Assembly: GCA_016703425.1 (NCBI GenBank)
Contig: JADJCA010000011.1
Span: forward strand, 62,001-126,000
DNA from: Myxococcales bacterium
GTDB lineage: Bacteria; Myxococcota_A; Polyangia; Polyangiales; Polyangiaceae
Reading direction: 5' to 3'
Length of the DNA: 64,000 nt
Shown here: piece by piece, positions 49,981 through 59,481 of the stretch
How positions within the stretch are numbered: position 1 is the stretch's first letter
Layout of the letters: each line of letters opens with the position of its first letter
The notes under the pieces: generated by a model
Told to the model about the DNA's origin: nothing
The model's database searches: none
The model's input: the letters and a program-made list of their open reading frames with translations, nothing else
Position numbers and translations under genes: made by a program

Positions 49981-51105
49981 TCAGTCGAACTGGCAAACCT
50001 GCTGCTTGCACACGAGACCGGCGGGGCAATCGCTCGGGTCGTCGCAAGGCCATTGGAACGCATTGGGGTAACAAGTGTTGCCCATGCAATGCGCACCCGC
50101 GCCGCAATCGACGTCGGCGCCGCACGCGGACCCGCAGAAGAGGATCACCAAGCCCGGTCGATCGGCCTCCCCTGCTGCGCGCGCCTGGCGCCGAGGCTCC
50201 CTGCGCGCGGCGATGTCGCCGTTCACGCTGGTCGACGTGCCACCGCTCAAGGCGCGCGCAAGGAACCCAGAGCCACCGCCTCCGCTCCCGCAGCCCGCGG
50301 CGCTGGCATAACTGGCACCGCCCCCGCCGCCGAACCAGCCGGCCCCGCCCCCGCCGCCGCCCGCGGGGTGCGCCGCTGCGCCGCCGCCCGGGCTCGGTCC
50401 GCCGCCACCAACCCCGCCGATGGATGGGCCGCCGGCGGACGCTGGCGTGCCGACGCCTTCACCGAGGCCCGGCGCGCCGCCGGCGCTCGGCCCCCCGGCC
50501 CCTCCCCCAGCGGCGCCGCTGTTGTTGCCGTCGCCGGCTCGTCCGCTCGAACCGCCGCCCGCGCCGCCTTGGGCCTTCGCGCACGCGCCGCCGCCACCGC
50601 CCGCGACGAACCACAGCCCCGCGTCGCCAAGACTCGCGATCGCGCTCATGCCTCCGCCCGCCGCACCGGCGATCGAGCCAACGCCGCCGGCCCCTCCACC
50701 TCCGGGAGCGCCGACCGTCACGCGAACCGTGCGCTCGCCCAGCGCGAGGGTCCCATAGGTGTATCCTGCAACGCCGCCACGCCGATTCTGATCCACGCTG
50801 CCGCCGCCGGCGCCCCAGAGCTTGGCCGTCGCGTGCACGCACGTGGGGTCGAAGTTGACGTCGTAGGTGCCCGGCTCGAAGAGCTCCAGTTCGAGCCCGT
50901 TGGCCTTCACCTCGATGCTCGCGTCAACGCCTCCGTCGCCGGCACCGTCGGGGGGAAGGACCACTTCCGCGACGTCCGCGAGCACGGCCTCGGGCCCCGC
51001 GTCAACGGGCTCCGTGCGAACGCCATCCGAGACGCCGTCCCACCCGAACACGAGCGAACACGCCGAAGCGCCCAAGAGTGACGCGGCAAGCGCGAGCCGC
51101 CTCAT
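49981..51105 (-). CDS. Gly-rich secreted lipoprotein
   Basis: The 374-residue protein has a lipobox (LGASAC). Residues 75-300 are a Gly-rich domain with GAGGG and GGGGGAGW repeats after CVHATAKLWGAGGG, as in bacterial Gly-rich adhesin-like domains. The C-terminal 50 residues hold ten cysteines in CGADVDCGAGAHCMGNTC form. The direct ATG is at 51105. The domain may form a polyglycine-II-like fibre (inference from composition). Confidence 0.65.
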   Translation of the reverse strand: MRRLALAASLLGASACSLVFGWDGVSDGVRTEPVDAGPEAVLADVAEVVLPPDGAGDGGVDASIEVKANGLELELFEPGTYDVNFDPTCVHATAKLWGAGGGSVDQNRRGGVAGYTYGTLALGERTVRVTVGAPGGGGAGGVGSIAGAAGGGMSAIASLGDAGLWFVAGGGGGACAKAQGGAGGGSSGRAGDGNNSGAAGGGAGGPSAGGAPGLGEGVGTPASAGGPSIGGVGGGGPSPGGGAAAHPAGGGGGGAGWFGGGGGASYASAAGCGSGGGGSGFLARALSGGTSTSVNGDIAARREPRRQARAAGEADRPGLVILFCGSACGADVDCGAGAHCMGNTCYPNAFQWPCDDPSDCPAGLVCKQQVCQFD

Positions 51106-51161
51106 TGGGAAGCGCTCATGGCGGAATCGTCCCTCATCCGTGCATAATAGCCCGACCCGCC

Positions 51162-52463
51162 ATGGCCGACTTCGACGCGATCACGGAGCAGATGCTCGTG
51201 GGAGCCGCGCACGCTCCCGTTCGAGGGCAAGGTGTGGAGCTCGCCTTCGTCGAGGGCCCCAACCGGGGGGCCGTCGTGCGCATCGCGGAGCTGGCGCATC
51301 GTCGCGCGCTCGTCGGCTCGAGCGCTGCCTGCGAGATTCGCCTCGACGATCGGACGGTGTCGCGCCGGCACGCCTCGCTGGAGCTCGAGGAAGGCGGTCT
51401 TCGCGTCCTTGACCTCGGCTCGAGAAACGGCGTCTACGTCGGAGGCGTACGGGTTCGCGACGCCCTGCTGATCTCGGGCAACGAGTTCGTCGTCGGCGCC
51501 ACGCGGATTCGCGTCGCCATCGGCGGCGAAGAGCGCGACATCGCCGCGTGGCAAACGGGCAAGTTCGGCCGCGTGCTCGGCGCGAGCCCTGCCATGCGCC
51601 GGCTTTATCCGGTGCTCGAGCGCCTCGCCAGCCAGTCGACGCCCGCGCTCATCGAAGGCGAGGCGGGCACCGGCAAAGAGCTGCTCGCCGAGTCGATTCA
51701 CGAGGCGAGCCCCACGCCCGACGCGCCCTTCGTCGTCTTCGAGCCCGCCAGCGTGGCGCCCGAAGCCATCGAGCAGGAGCTCTTCGGCCTTCGCGGCGAC
51801 GTCCACGGCGCAGGCGGTCTCATCCAAGCGGCGCGCGGGGGAACCTTGTTCTTGGACGAGGTCTCCGATCTCCCGACGCCGAGCCAACTGAAGCTCCTGC
51901 GGGTCCTCGAGCACGACGCCCGCGGCTCGAACGCGGGCGGCACGCCGCGCGTTCGGATCATCGCCTCGACGCGCCGCGATCTCGACCGCGAGGTTCAAGA
52001 TCGCCGCTTTCGCGAGGATCTGCTGACGGCGCTCGCCACCGTGCGCGTCGAGCTTCCTCCGTTGCGCAAGCGCACCGGCGACATCGCCTTGCTCACGCAC
52101 CACTTCTGGGCCGCGCTCGGCGGCGCCCCCGGCGAGCTCCCCGCCAATCTCGTCCAGCGCTTCGAGCAACACGAGTGGCCCGGCAACGTCCGCGAGCTTC
52201 AAGCGGCCGTCGGACGCGCCATCGTCACGGGAGAGCGCGACGTGGGCGCCAAGAAACGCGGCGCCGGTGGTGGCGCCGACGCCATCGCCGAGCTCATCGA
52301 CCGAGGCCTCCCGTTGCCGCGCGCGCGCCAAGAGATCGTGCTGGAGCTCGAGCGCCGCTACACGCAAGCGATGCTCGATCGCCACGGCGGGAGCGTCGGC
52401 AAGGCGGCGGCGGCGAGCGGCATCGGGCGGCGGTATTTCCAGGCGATCCGCGCCAAGAAGTGA
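51162..52463 (+). CDS. FHA-AAA+-Fis regulator lacking the GAFTGA motif
   Basis: The 433-residue protein has an FHA domain (about 25-110: RALVGSSAACEIRL, VSRRHASL, SRNGVYVG), an AAA+ domain of the sigma-54 activator class (about 135-345: Walker A GEAGTGKELL, Walker B GGTLFLDE, WPGNVREL), and a Fis-type HTH (GSVGKAAAASGIGRRYF). Where activators carry ELFGHERGAFTGA, this one has ELFGLRGDVHGAGG, so the loop that contacts sigma-54 is missing and shortened. It may therefore bind DNA without activating sigma-54. The FHA domain suggests input from a Ser/Thr kinase such as the one at 53398. Confidence 0.85.
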   Translation: MADFDAITEQMLVGAAHAPVRGQGVELAFVEGPNRGAVVRIAELAHRRALVGSSAACEIRLDDRTVSRRHASLELEEGGLRVLDLGSRNGVYVGGVRVRDALLISGNEFVVGATRIRVAIGGEERDIAAWQTGKFGRVLGASPAMRRLYPVLERLASQSTPALIEGEAGTGKELLAESIHEASPTPDAPFVVFEPASVAPEAIEQELFGLRGDVHGAGGLIQAARGGTLFLDEVSDLPTPSQLKLLRVLEHDARGSNAGGTPRVRIIASTRRDLDREVQDRRFREDLLTALATVRVELPPLRKRTGDIALLTHHFWAALGGAPGELPANLVQRFEQHEWPGNVRELQAAVGRAIVTGERDVGAKKRGAGGGADAIAELIDRGLPLPRARQEIVLELERRYTQAMLDRHGGSVGKAAAASGIGRRYFQAIRAKK

Positions 52464-52486
52464 CGTACCGAGACGCGGGGCCCGCC

Positions 52487-53260
52487 TCACTCGCCGCGTC
52501 CCTGAGGTTGGTGGGCGGGCTGGGTCAGGTGAACGGCCAGCGCGCCGGCGAGGGCCAACGCGCCGACGACGAGCGAAACGTCGGCGACGATGAACTGCGT
52601 CCGAATCCTCGACTCTTCGCCGGGCGGACACGTCGGCGCGCAGCGTTCGCGCGCGTCGGCGCGGTCCACGAGGCCGTGGATACCGAAGCCGGCAAACGAG
52701 CCGAGCGCGAGGACGCCGACCCCTGCCAGCGGCCACGCCCACGAACGCGGCGACTGAAGCGACGTCGATGGCGCGGAGCTCGACTCCTCGAGCGTCAGGA
52801 GCACGGGCCGGTTTCGCTCTCCGACGCGGACGACGATGGACGTCGAGGCGGGCTGGTACCCGGGGCTCTCGATGTGGAGCTGGTGCACGCCGGGATCAAG
52901 CTCGAGCGCGGCGCCGGCGTTCGTCGCGACGGGCTTTCCGTCGATGCGAATCGAGAGGGCCACGATGTCACTCCCGTCGAGGCGGCGGGCGCCTGGGACG
53001 ATGCTCGGAAGCTCGCGAAGGACGGCGGCCTCGCTCTCGGTGCAATCGGCGCGAACCAGCGCGGGGCATGTGGAGCGCGAGCAGACTACGAACTGGCCGC
53101 GCGCTTCACGGAGCGCGCCGCGGTCTCTTAGATCTTGCCCCCGATGGAACGCGTCGAGACACTGATCGGTCGTCTGCGCCGAGGCGGCGCGCGAGGCGAG
53201 GCCAACGGCCGACGCGACAACCGAAGCGACGACGATTCGCGCGGCGATTCGTTGGCGCAT
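52487..53260 (-). CDS. PEGA-domain protein with two C-terminal helices
   Basis: From ATG 53260 the 257-residue protein has a signal peptide (ending ASAQT), a Cys-containing helical region (CLDAFHRGQDLRDRGALREA), and a PEGA domain (about 120-165: IRIDGKPVATNAG, LDPGVHQLHIESPGYQP). Two hydrophobic segments near the end (WAWPLAGVGVLALGSFAGFG and VSLVVGALALAGALAVHL) anchor it. The gene is convergent with the FHA activator and divergent from the Ser/Thr kinase. PEGA proteins often accompany myxobacterial kinases; their role is not settled. Confidence 0.75.
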   Translation of the reverse strand: MRQRIAARIVVASVVASAVGLASRAASAQTTDQCLDAFHRGQDLRDRGALREARGQFVVCSRSTCPALVRADCTESEAAVLRELPSIVPGARRLDGSDIVALSIRIDGKPVATNAGAALELDPGVHQLHIESPGYQPASTSIVVRVGERNRPVLLTLEESSSAPSTSLQSPRSWAWPLAGVGVLALGSFAGFGIHGLVDRADARERCAPTCPPGEESRIRTQFIVADVSLVVGALALAGALAVHLTQPAHQPQGRGE

Positions 53261-53397
53261 ACCCGCCGCGAAGCGTACCAGAGGGCCGGGCGCGAGCGCG
53301 CCCGCTCTCCGTGGCCACATCGGCACCGACGTGGGTGTGGGCGGGCGGGTGCGGGCTGGTTGTCACGCGCCCAGAGGGCGATACTTCGCTTCTCCCC

Positions 53398-54939
53398 ATG
53401 GACGCCGCTGGCACGCCCACCAAGTCTGAGCCGCCGTACCGGCGCCTTGGAAAGTACGAGGTGTTTGGAGCGTTCGCGCAGGGCGGCATGGCGTCGGTCC
53501 ACGTCGCGCGCATACGAGGCCCCTCCGGCTTCGCGAAGCTCGTGGCCGTCAAGGAGGTGAACCGGGCCTTCGCCGCGAGCGCGCGGCACGCGAAGATGCT
53601 CCTCGCCGAAGCCCGCCTCGGCGCGCGGATTCGAAGCCCCTACGCGATTCCCATCCTCGACGTCGTGCAAGAGGGCGATCAGCTTTGCATCGTCATGGAG
53701 CTCGTGCGCGGCGTATCGCTGAACGAGCTCATCCTGGCGGCGTCGGCGCGCCGCACGCGGATCGCCCCGGCCATCGTGTCGGCGATGCTCTCGGACGCCC
53801 TCCGCGGCCTTCACGCGGCGCACGAAGCGACGGGCGAGAACGGCCGCCCGCTGCAGATCATCCACCGCGATGTATCGCCGCAGAACTTGCTCGTGGGCGC
53901 CGACGGCATGACGCGCGTGCTCGACTTCGGCGTGGCCAAGGGCCTCGGCTCCGAGGGTGTTTCTCAAGTCGGCGAGGTCAAAGGAAAGATCGGCTACATG
54001 CCGCCAGAGCAGCTCACCGGCCACGTGACGCGGCAGTCGGACATCTACGCGGCGGGCGTCGTCTTGTGGGAGGCGCTCGTGGCGGCTCGGCTGCGCAAGA
54101 AGGCTGAGAAGTCGGCCATCGCGGCGATCGTGCAGACGGAGGCGATCGCGCCGAGCGCTGCCGGCGCCGAGGTCTCTGTGGCCGTCGACGACGTCGTGAT
54201 GACCGCGCTCTCGCAAGACCCGAAGCGGCGCTTCGGCACCGCCGAGGCGATGGCCATCGCGCTCGAAGAGGCGTGTCCCCCCGCGTCCCGCGACGAGGTC
54301 GCCCGACTCGTCGAAGATTATGGCTTTGAGTCGCTCCAGAAGCTCGACGAGCTCACCCGCGCGTGCGAGTCCGCGTCGGTCGGTGACGCGGTGCGCGAAG
54401 CGGTCGCGGCGCCCAGCGCCGAGGCCGACGCCGCGGCCACGACGGCGGTGGTGCGGCGCTCGCCACCGTGGCTTTGGCCCGCCGTCCCCGTCGTGGCCCT
54501 CGCGTTCATCGGCAGCGCGCTTGTCGCGAAGTCGCAACGGGCAGCGCCACCTCGCGCCACGGAGTCGCGGCCCACGGAATCGATGCCCGTCGTCACGGCG
54601 CTAGCTCTTCCGGTGGGCGACGCCGACGGTGCGGCCCCCGCCGCCCGCTCCTTCGTCACCGATGCGGGCACCGATGCCTTCGGCTTCCGCGACCACCCCT
54701 GCGAGCGCGTCGCCGCCAGCGACGCTCCCAACGGCGCCGCCCAGCAGGGGCGTCGTGCGCCCCGCTCCGGTGGTGAAGCCCAGCTGTTCGCCGCCCTTCG
54801 AGTACGACGCGAACGGACGCAAGCGGTACAAGCGCGAGTGCTTTCCGTAAGGCGCGGCCGCGCATGCGCGATTCCTGCCTCCGCAACGGCCGGTCGCGCG
54901 CCTGCGAACGAACCCTTCGCGAAGGGGCCAAGGCCTTGA
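53398..54939 (+). CDS. Membrane Ser/Thr protein kinase, C-terminus frameshifted
   Basis: The 513-residue frame holds a Hanks kinase domain (about 18-290): FAQGGMASVHVA, VAVKEV, HRDVSPQNLLV, DFGVAK, GYMPPEQL. One membrane helix follows (LWPAVPVVALAFIGSALVA, near residue 365). After about 54660 this frame gives Arg-rich sequence, while the +1 frame reads a natural Pro/Ala linker and the ending CSPPFEYDANGRKRYKREC, a C-terminus type common in related kinases as far as I recall. With one base removed, the protein would be 483 residues, ending at 54850. Whether the extra base is real cannot be told from the sequence alone. Confidence 0.82.
   Translation: MDAAGTPTKSEPPYRRLGKYEVFGAFAQGGMASVHVARIRGPSGFAKLVAVKEVNRAFAASARHAKMLLAEARLGARIRSPYAIPILDVVQEGDQLCIVMELVRGVSLNELILAASARRTRIAPAIVSAMLSDALRGLHAAHEATGENGRPLQIIHRDVSPQNLLVGADGMTRVLDFGVAKGLGSEGVSQVGEVKGKIGYMPPEQLTGHVTRQSDIYAAGVVLWEALVAARLRKKAEKSAIAAIVQTEAIAPSAAGAEVSVAVDDVVMTALSQDPKRRFGTAEAMAIALEEACPPASRDEVARLVEDYGFESLQKLDELTRACESASVGDAVREAVAAPSAEADAAATTAVVRRSPPWLWPAVPVVALAFIGSALVAKSQRAAPPRATESRPTESMPVVTALALPVGDADGAAPAARSFVTDAGTDAFGFRDHPCERVAASDAPNGAAQQGRRAPRSGGEAQLFAALRVRRERTQAVQARVLSVRRGRACAIPASATAGRAPANEPFAKGPRP
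54660..54850 (+). other. Displaced C-terminal tail of the Ser/Thr kinase
   Basis: In the +1 frame this stretch encodes PSASATTPASASPPATL and then SCSPPFEYDANGRKRYKREC before a TAA at 54848-54850. It has no start of its own in context. The conserved-looking tail argues that the kinase reading frame shifts near 54660. Confidence 0.55.
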
Positions 54940-54997
54940 TTGCCTTGGCAAGGGCCCGTGGCACGCCCCCTGCTCTATCGCTTGGCGGAGGTTCCGC

Positions 54998-55909
54998 ATG
55001 CCCCGCACTTCTCTCGCCGCGATCCGCAACACGCTCTCTCCCGCAACCCTCGACGCCGTGCACGGCGGGGACGAAGGCTTCGAATACGAAGACCCCAGCT
55101 ACGGGTCCTACGCCGACTACCGCGACTACGGCCCGGTGGCCGAGCCGGTGATGGACGTCGCGCCGGCTGAGGTCCCCTACGAGTCCTACGAGCCTGTCGC
55201 TCTCGAGACGGCTTCCTTCGCCGAGGCAACGGAGCCCGCGCTCTCGCATGAGGTGCACGACGCGTTGCCGATGCCGGCGCACGACACGCCCCTTTCGGAC
55301 GCGGGCCTCGACCCGGCCCACTGGCGCAGCGATGCGTCGCACGGCGTGGACCCGAGCCCGACGGAGGACGCGGTCCGCCGCGCCTACGAGCTGACCGGCG
55401 GGCACCTCCCGCAAAATGCGAGCGGCGAGCAAGTCGCGCAACTTCGCACGTACCTCAAGTCGCTGGACGCGGACACGCGCCAGGCCGTCACGCAAGCCTT
55501 CGACGCACGACGAGGCGCGGAGGTGGATCAAGCGCTGAGCGAGGCTGCGAAGGACGTCAGCATCAAGGGCAACGTCGACATTGGGCCCGTCCGGTTCGAA
55601 GGATCCTTGCAACCCGCCGAGGGAAAGTTTGGCTACGCAGTGAAGGCGGTGCCGGTCACCCTCGCGAGCGCCAGCGTTGGCGGGTTGAGATTCGACCTGC
55701 GGGTCGACGGCGGCGCAAGCAGCAGCACGGGAGCCACCTACAACGTGATCGGCGCCGCGCAGGCGGGCCCCATCAAGGCCGGAGGGCAGTTCACAGCAAG
55801 CGAAGCCGGCGCGAGCCTGAAGCCCTTCGTTCAAGCGAACGGCGACGTTCCCCTCGCATCGTTCGGTTGGGCCGGTTTCGCGGCGGGTGTGTCGGTCAAG
55901 TACAAGTGA
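54998..55909 (+). CDS. Protein with double-glycine-like leader, unknown function
   Basis: The 303-residue protein begins MPRTSLAAIRNTLSPATLDA and continues VHGG, much like the leaders of bacteriocins cleaved after Gly-Gly (LS...L..V.GG) by C39 peptidase transporters. Then come an acidic Tyr/Pro-rich region (about 25-100), a helical segment (about 110-180) and a beta-rich C-terminus (GNVDIGPVRFEGSLQPAEGK to the end). GGCGGAGG precedes the ATG. No transporter gene lies beside it. I do not recognise the cargo. Confidence 0.6.
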   Translation: MPRTSLAAIRNTLSPATLDAVHGGDEGFEYEDPSYGSYADYRDYGPVAEPVMDVAPAEVPYESYEPVALETASFAEATEPALSHEVHDALPMPAHDTPLSDAGLDPAHWRSDASHGVDPSPTEDAVRRAYELTGGHLPQNASGEQVAQLRTYLKSLDADTRQAVTQAFDARRGAEVDQALSEAAKDVSIKGNVDIGPVRFEGSLQPAEGKFGYAVKAVPVTLASASVGGLRFDLRVDGGASSSTGATYNVIGAAQAGPIKAGGQFTASEAGASLKPFVQANGDVPLASFGWAGFAAGVSVKYK

Positions 55910-55922
55910 GGCGGTGAAGTCG

Positions 55923-56932
55923 TCAGTCGAGCCCGACGGCGAGCTGACAGGCGCGCGTAACCGAGATGGTGATGCGACTCGGTGAGGTCGCCGGGTAGAC
56001 GGATTGCCCCGGATAGTCGGGAAGTCCGGCGGGCGGCTCCGCGGATCCTGCCGTGGTGATCCGGTAGTCGCCGGCGTGACCCGTGAAGGGATAGACCGCG
56101 GGGATGTTGGCCGTCTGGTTCGCGACGAGACCGTACGGGAGCGAGATCGACGCGCCACCGCTCCCTTGAGGAGACGCCAACGTCATCTTCATGCTCACGC
56201 CGCGCGACGAGAAGTTCTTCACCTGAGAATTGGTGTTGAACGTGCCCGCGCAACCGTTGGCGGTGGCGACGCTGGCCGAGAGGATCTTCACGACCGCATC
56301 CCCAGGCATCCCGGGGACCGAGCCGGCTCCCGGCGGGCTCGGCATGTTGAGCCCTGGCGCGATACCACCAGAGGAGGAGTTGGACGGCGGGGGTGGCGGC
56401 GGCGGGTCAGCGGCGGCCGCGACCTCGTGTTTCGCGACGGCGCTAAAAGAGCAGGACGGCACCGTCTTCGCGGTCTTCGTGGGACCGTTGGCGATGTGGA
56501 GCGAGAACCGAGTGGGTGAACATCCATCGACGAGGCCGTGAGCGTCACCACGACGACCGTCCGCGTGCCGTTGGCCGGGAGGTCGACAGGAAACACACCG
56601 AGCGACTTCTCGCCGGAGGTACCCGGCATCCGCTTGACCGAGAGCTGAGTCGACACCTGCGTCGCCGACGGATTCGAGATGCGAACGGCGTAGTAGATGG
56701 GACCGGTGCTATAGGCTCCCGTTCCGTTCGTTCGCTCGAATGAGACGAACTGAAGGAGCACGCTCGGGTCGACCGTCGGCTTCGTGACCGAAACCGGCTT
56801 GGGCCTCGCGCCGGCCGCTTGAGGCGCCGTCCCCGTCGTCGGCGCAGCGGTGGGGGCCGCGAGCGCAGGAGAGGCGAGAACGCCGACAGTCAAAGAGAGG
56901 ACACCGGCGACGCAAACACGAAAAGGGTCCAA
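55923..56932 (-). pseudogene. Secreted beta-rich protein, split by a frameshift
   Basis: The start (ATG 56932) gives a signal peptide ending SPALAAP, then a beta-rich domain (VLLQFVSFERTNGTGAY, IYYAVRISNPSATQVS). After SSMD near 56520 the frame turns to Arg-rich sequence. The other frame continues with SPTRFSLHIANGPTKTAK, a Pro/Gly linker, and a second beta domain (VKILSASVATANGCAGTF to QLAVGLD, stop at 55923). Adding one base near 56519-56527 would give one protein of 336 residues. No known family is recognised; the domains look Ig-like. It could be intact in the organism. Confidence 0.65.
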
Positions 56933-57088
56933 CGAAACCTCCGCAGTGCGAAGTCTTTGACGGACTTCAAGTCGGTTTGATTCAAAACAGGCAACACCAA
57001 CGAGGATACGGCGCCGCCGAGGGCGCGCATCTTTCGCCCTCGCTCTCCTGTACCGCTTCGGGGCATCCCGTCGACCCGAAATCGGCGC

Positions 57089-59242
57089 TCACGACTTCTT
57101 CTGAGTCACGACGGCGTCGATCGCCTCTCGCAGCGCCAGCATCGTGAAGGGCTTGGGGATGAACACCATCGGCGCGCCCGTGCGCAACAGCGGAGGCGCG
57201 TCCACGTGGCCGCTGATCATGACCACCGGAAGCAGGAGGCCGCGCGCGTCCACGGCCCTGACCAGCTCAACGCCGCTGATCTCGGGCATGGCAACGTCGG
57301 TGACGAGCAATCCAAACGACTCTCTCGCGAGGAGGTCGAGCGCCTCCGCTCCGCTCGCCACGGCGACGACCTCGTGACCAAGACGCTCCAAGAGGCGGCT
57401 CACGGAAATACGCACCAGGTCGTGGTCGTCCGAGAGGAGCACGCGAAGCCGCTGCGCCTTGACGGTGACCGGCGAGGCCGTCGCCGGCTCCTTCGCCGAG
57501 GCCCCGTCGGAGATGGGCAACCGAACGGTGAGGGTCGTGCCGGCGCCTGGTGAGCTCTGGATCTCGGCTCGGCCTCCGAAGCGGTGCGCGATGTCCGAGA
57601 CCGTCGCGAGGCCGAGTCCCGTTCCCTCGGGTTTGGTCGTGAAGAATGGATCGAAGACCTTGCGGCACGTGGCGTCATCCATGCCCACACCGGTGTCTTG
57701 AACGCTAAAGCGCGCCTCGTTGCCCTGACGAGCCACGACGAGCACGATGCGCCCTCCTTCGGGCATCGCCTCTTGAGCGTTGACGACGAGGTTGAGGACG
57801 ATCTGCTCAAAGCTGCCCCGGGCGATATCGACAAAGAGGGGCTCCTTCGGCAGCTCCGTCTCGAGCATGATGGCGTCGCCTACGAGTCGACGGAGCGACG
57901 GCGCGAAGGCTGCGATCAGCTCGACGAGGTCGAGGCGCTCGGGCTGCGCCACCTGCTTGCGACTAAAGGCGAGGAGCTGGCGCGTCAGCAGCGTCGCGCG
58001 CTCGCACGCGTGGTCAAGACCATCGAGCAACTCACCGTCGACGTGCCCCGCGTGCCGGTGACGCAGCTCCTCCGACGTCGCCATCATGACGGAGAGCAGG
58101 TTGTTGAAGTCATGCGCAACACCCGTGGCGAGACGCCCCACGACCTCGAGCTTTTGCGCGCGCTCGGCGCGCTCGTTGGCGGAATCGCGCTCAAGGACGC
58201 TGCCGACGATGCCGGCCGCCGTGACGAGGAGCTGGAGGTCCGCCCCGGAGAAGACCCGCGGCGCGTCCGTCAAGATGCCGATGGCAGCGCGGAGCCCCGA
58301 GCGCCCCTGGACGCCAAGGACGCCGCCGCCACGGCTCGCCGAGCCGAGCGAATCGAGGATCGCGCGGCCGAGCTCGTCCTCGGAGCCGAGGAGGCGACCC
58401 GGCTCGGCCATGATCGCGACGGCCCGCGCCGGGACCTCTAGGTTCGTGGGCGGCACGAAGCCGACGGCCTCGATGACGCGAGCCGCCCCTCCTTCGCCGA
58501 TGGCGAGCAGAAACGCCGTGTCGGCGCCGAGCGTGTCCTTCAGCAAGGTCAGCGTTTCGCGGAAGAACACGTCGGTCCCCGTCGCCGAGAGGGCACGCTC
58601 GGCGACCTCCGTCAACGCGCCGGCGAAGTGCGCGCGCGTCTCGTTGTCCTGTTGCGTCGCACGGAGCCGGTGGAGCGCCTCCGTCGAACGACGCGCCTCC
58701 GCGTCGATGCTGCGAACGGCCATGTGGTGCAGCAGCGCCGCGAGGATGAGCGTGACGGTGATGGCTATCCACGCGTTGGTGACGGTCACGGGCGCGAGGC
58801 TTGGCGGGAGGCGCCCCGAAACCTCGGCCCATCCAGCCATGCCACACACGGCCGCCGCGAGGCCTGCCACCCAGATGGCCACACGACCACCAAGGGACGT
58901 GCCCGCCACCATCACGACGAGAATGAAGGCAACGGCGTTGTTGCCCATGAGACCCCCGAACACGAACACGACGGTGCTCACGAGGACAAAGAGCGCCACG
59001 GTGAGGACCCACGCCGCGTGCCGCGCACGGCCCGAACGAATGAGGGCTTGGCAGACGCCGAGCGCCGCGAAGATCGGCAAGAAGGTGCCGAGCACCATCG
59101 AAGCCGGGTTCTCCGCTTGAGCGAAGGAGACCGCGCAGGCACCCGCGGCGCCAACGAACGTGACGCGCACAATGCGCGCCACGAGCGCGTCTCCGCCGCG
59201 CTGGTGCTCCGTGTCGACCACGCGAAACGCCTCCGTTGCCAC
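57089..59242 (-). CDS. Membrane hybrid histidine kinase (TM-GAF-HisKA-HATPase-REC)
   Basis: The 717-residue protein starts at GTG 59242. Five or six helices fill residues 25-175 (e.g. WVLTVALFVLVSTVVFVFGG). A GAF-like region (about 205-345) precedes HisKA with VAHDFNNLLS, the HATPase (NLVVNAQEAM, DTGVGMD, GTGLGLA) and a C-terminal receiver (LVTDVAMPEISG, IPKPF). The HDFNN box is typical of kinases related to NtrB. No response regulator gene lies next to it, so the output is unknown. The next gene downstream is unrelated. Confidence 0.88.
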   Translation of the reverse strand: MATEAFRVVDTEHQRGGDALVARIVRVTFVGAAGACAVSFAQAENPASMVLGTFLPIFAALGVCQALIRSGRARHAAWVLTVALFVLVSTVVFVFGGLMGNNAVAFILVVMVAGTSLGGRVAIWVAGLAAAVCGMAGWAEVSGRLPPSLAPVTVTNAWIAITVTLILAALLHHMAVRSIDAEARRSTEALHRLRATQQDNETRAHFAGALTEVAERALSATGTDVFFRETLTLLKDTLGADTAFLLAIGEGGAARVIEAVGFVPPTNLEVPARAVAIMAEPGRLLGSEDELGRAILDSLGSASRGGGVLGVQGRSGLRAAIGILTDAPRVFSGADLQLLVTAAGIVGSVLERDSANERAERAQKLEVVGRLATGVAHDFNNLLSVMMATSEELRHRHAGHVDGELLDGLDHACERATLLTRQLLAFSRKQVAQPERLDLVELIAAFAPSLRRLVGDAIMLETELPKEPLFVDIARGSFEQIVLNLVVNAQEAMPEGGRIVLVVARQGNEARFSVQDTGVGMDDATCRKVFDPFFTTKPEGTGLGLATVSDIAHRFGGRAEIQSSPGAGTTLTVRLPISDGASAKEPATASPVTVKAQRLRVLLSDDHDLVRISVSRLLERLGHEVVAVASGAEALDLLARESFGLLVTDVAMPEISGVELVRAVDARGLLLPVVMISGHVDAPPLLRTGAPMVFIPKPFTMLALREAIDAVVTQKKS

Positions 59243-59394
59243 GGCTAGAGCCCCCCTCGGTGATGAAACGGCCGTTCGGCGGCGCGAGCAAGACCTTCGA
59301 CGCGCTCGCGGCCTTCGGACGCGCCGATCCTAACGGGCACCTTCGTAGAATTTCGTGAAGAAAGCGCGTACGCTCCGCGGTGCCAACATGGCAC

Positions 59395-59481
59395 GGAGGG
59401 GTGTCCGAGTGGTCTAAGGAACCGGTTTTGAAAACCGGCGATGGGGTAACCCATCCAAGAGTTCGAATCTCTTCCCCTCCG
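59395..59481 (+). tRNA. tRNA-Ser (anticodon UGA)
   Basis: GGAGGGG at 59395-59401 pairs with CCCCTCC at 59474-59480. The anticodon stem is CCGGT/ACCGG with loop TTTGAAA, so the anticodon is TGA, reading UCA. The long variable arm (CGATGGGGTAACCCATCC) is characteristic of serine tRNA. The T-arm has GTTCGAATC. The 3' CCA is not encoded (GCAA follows), so it must be added after transcription. Confidence 0.95.
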
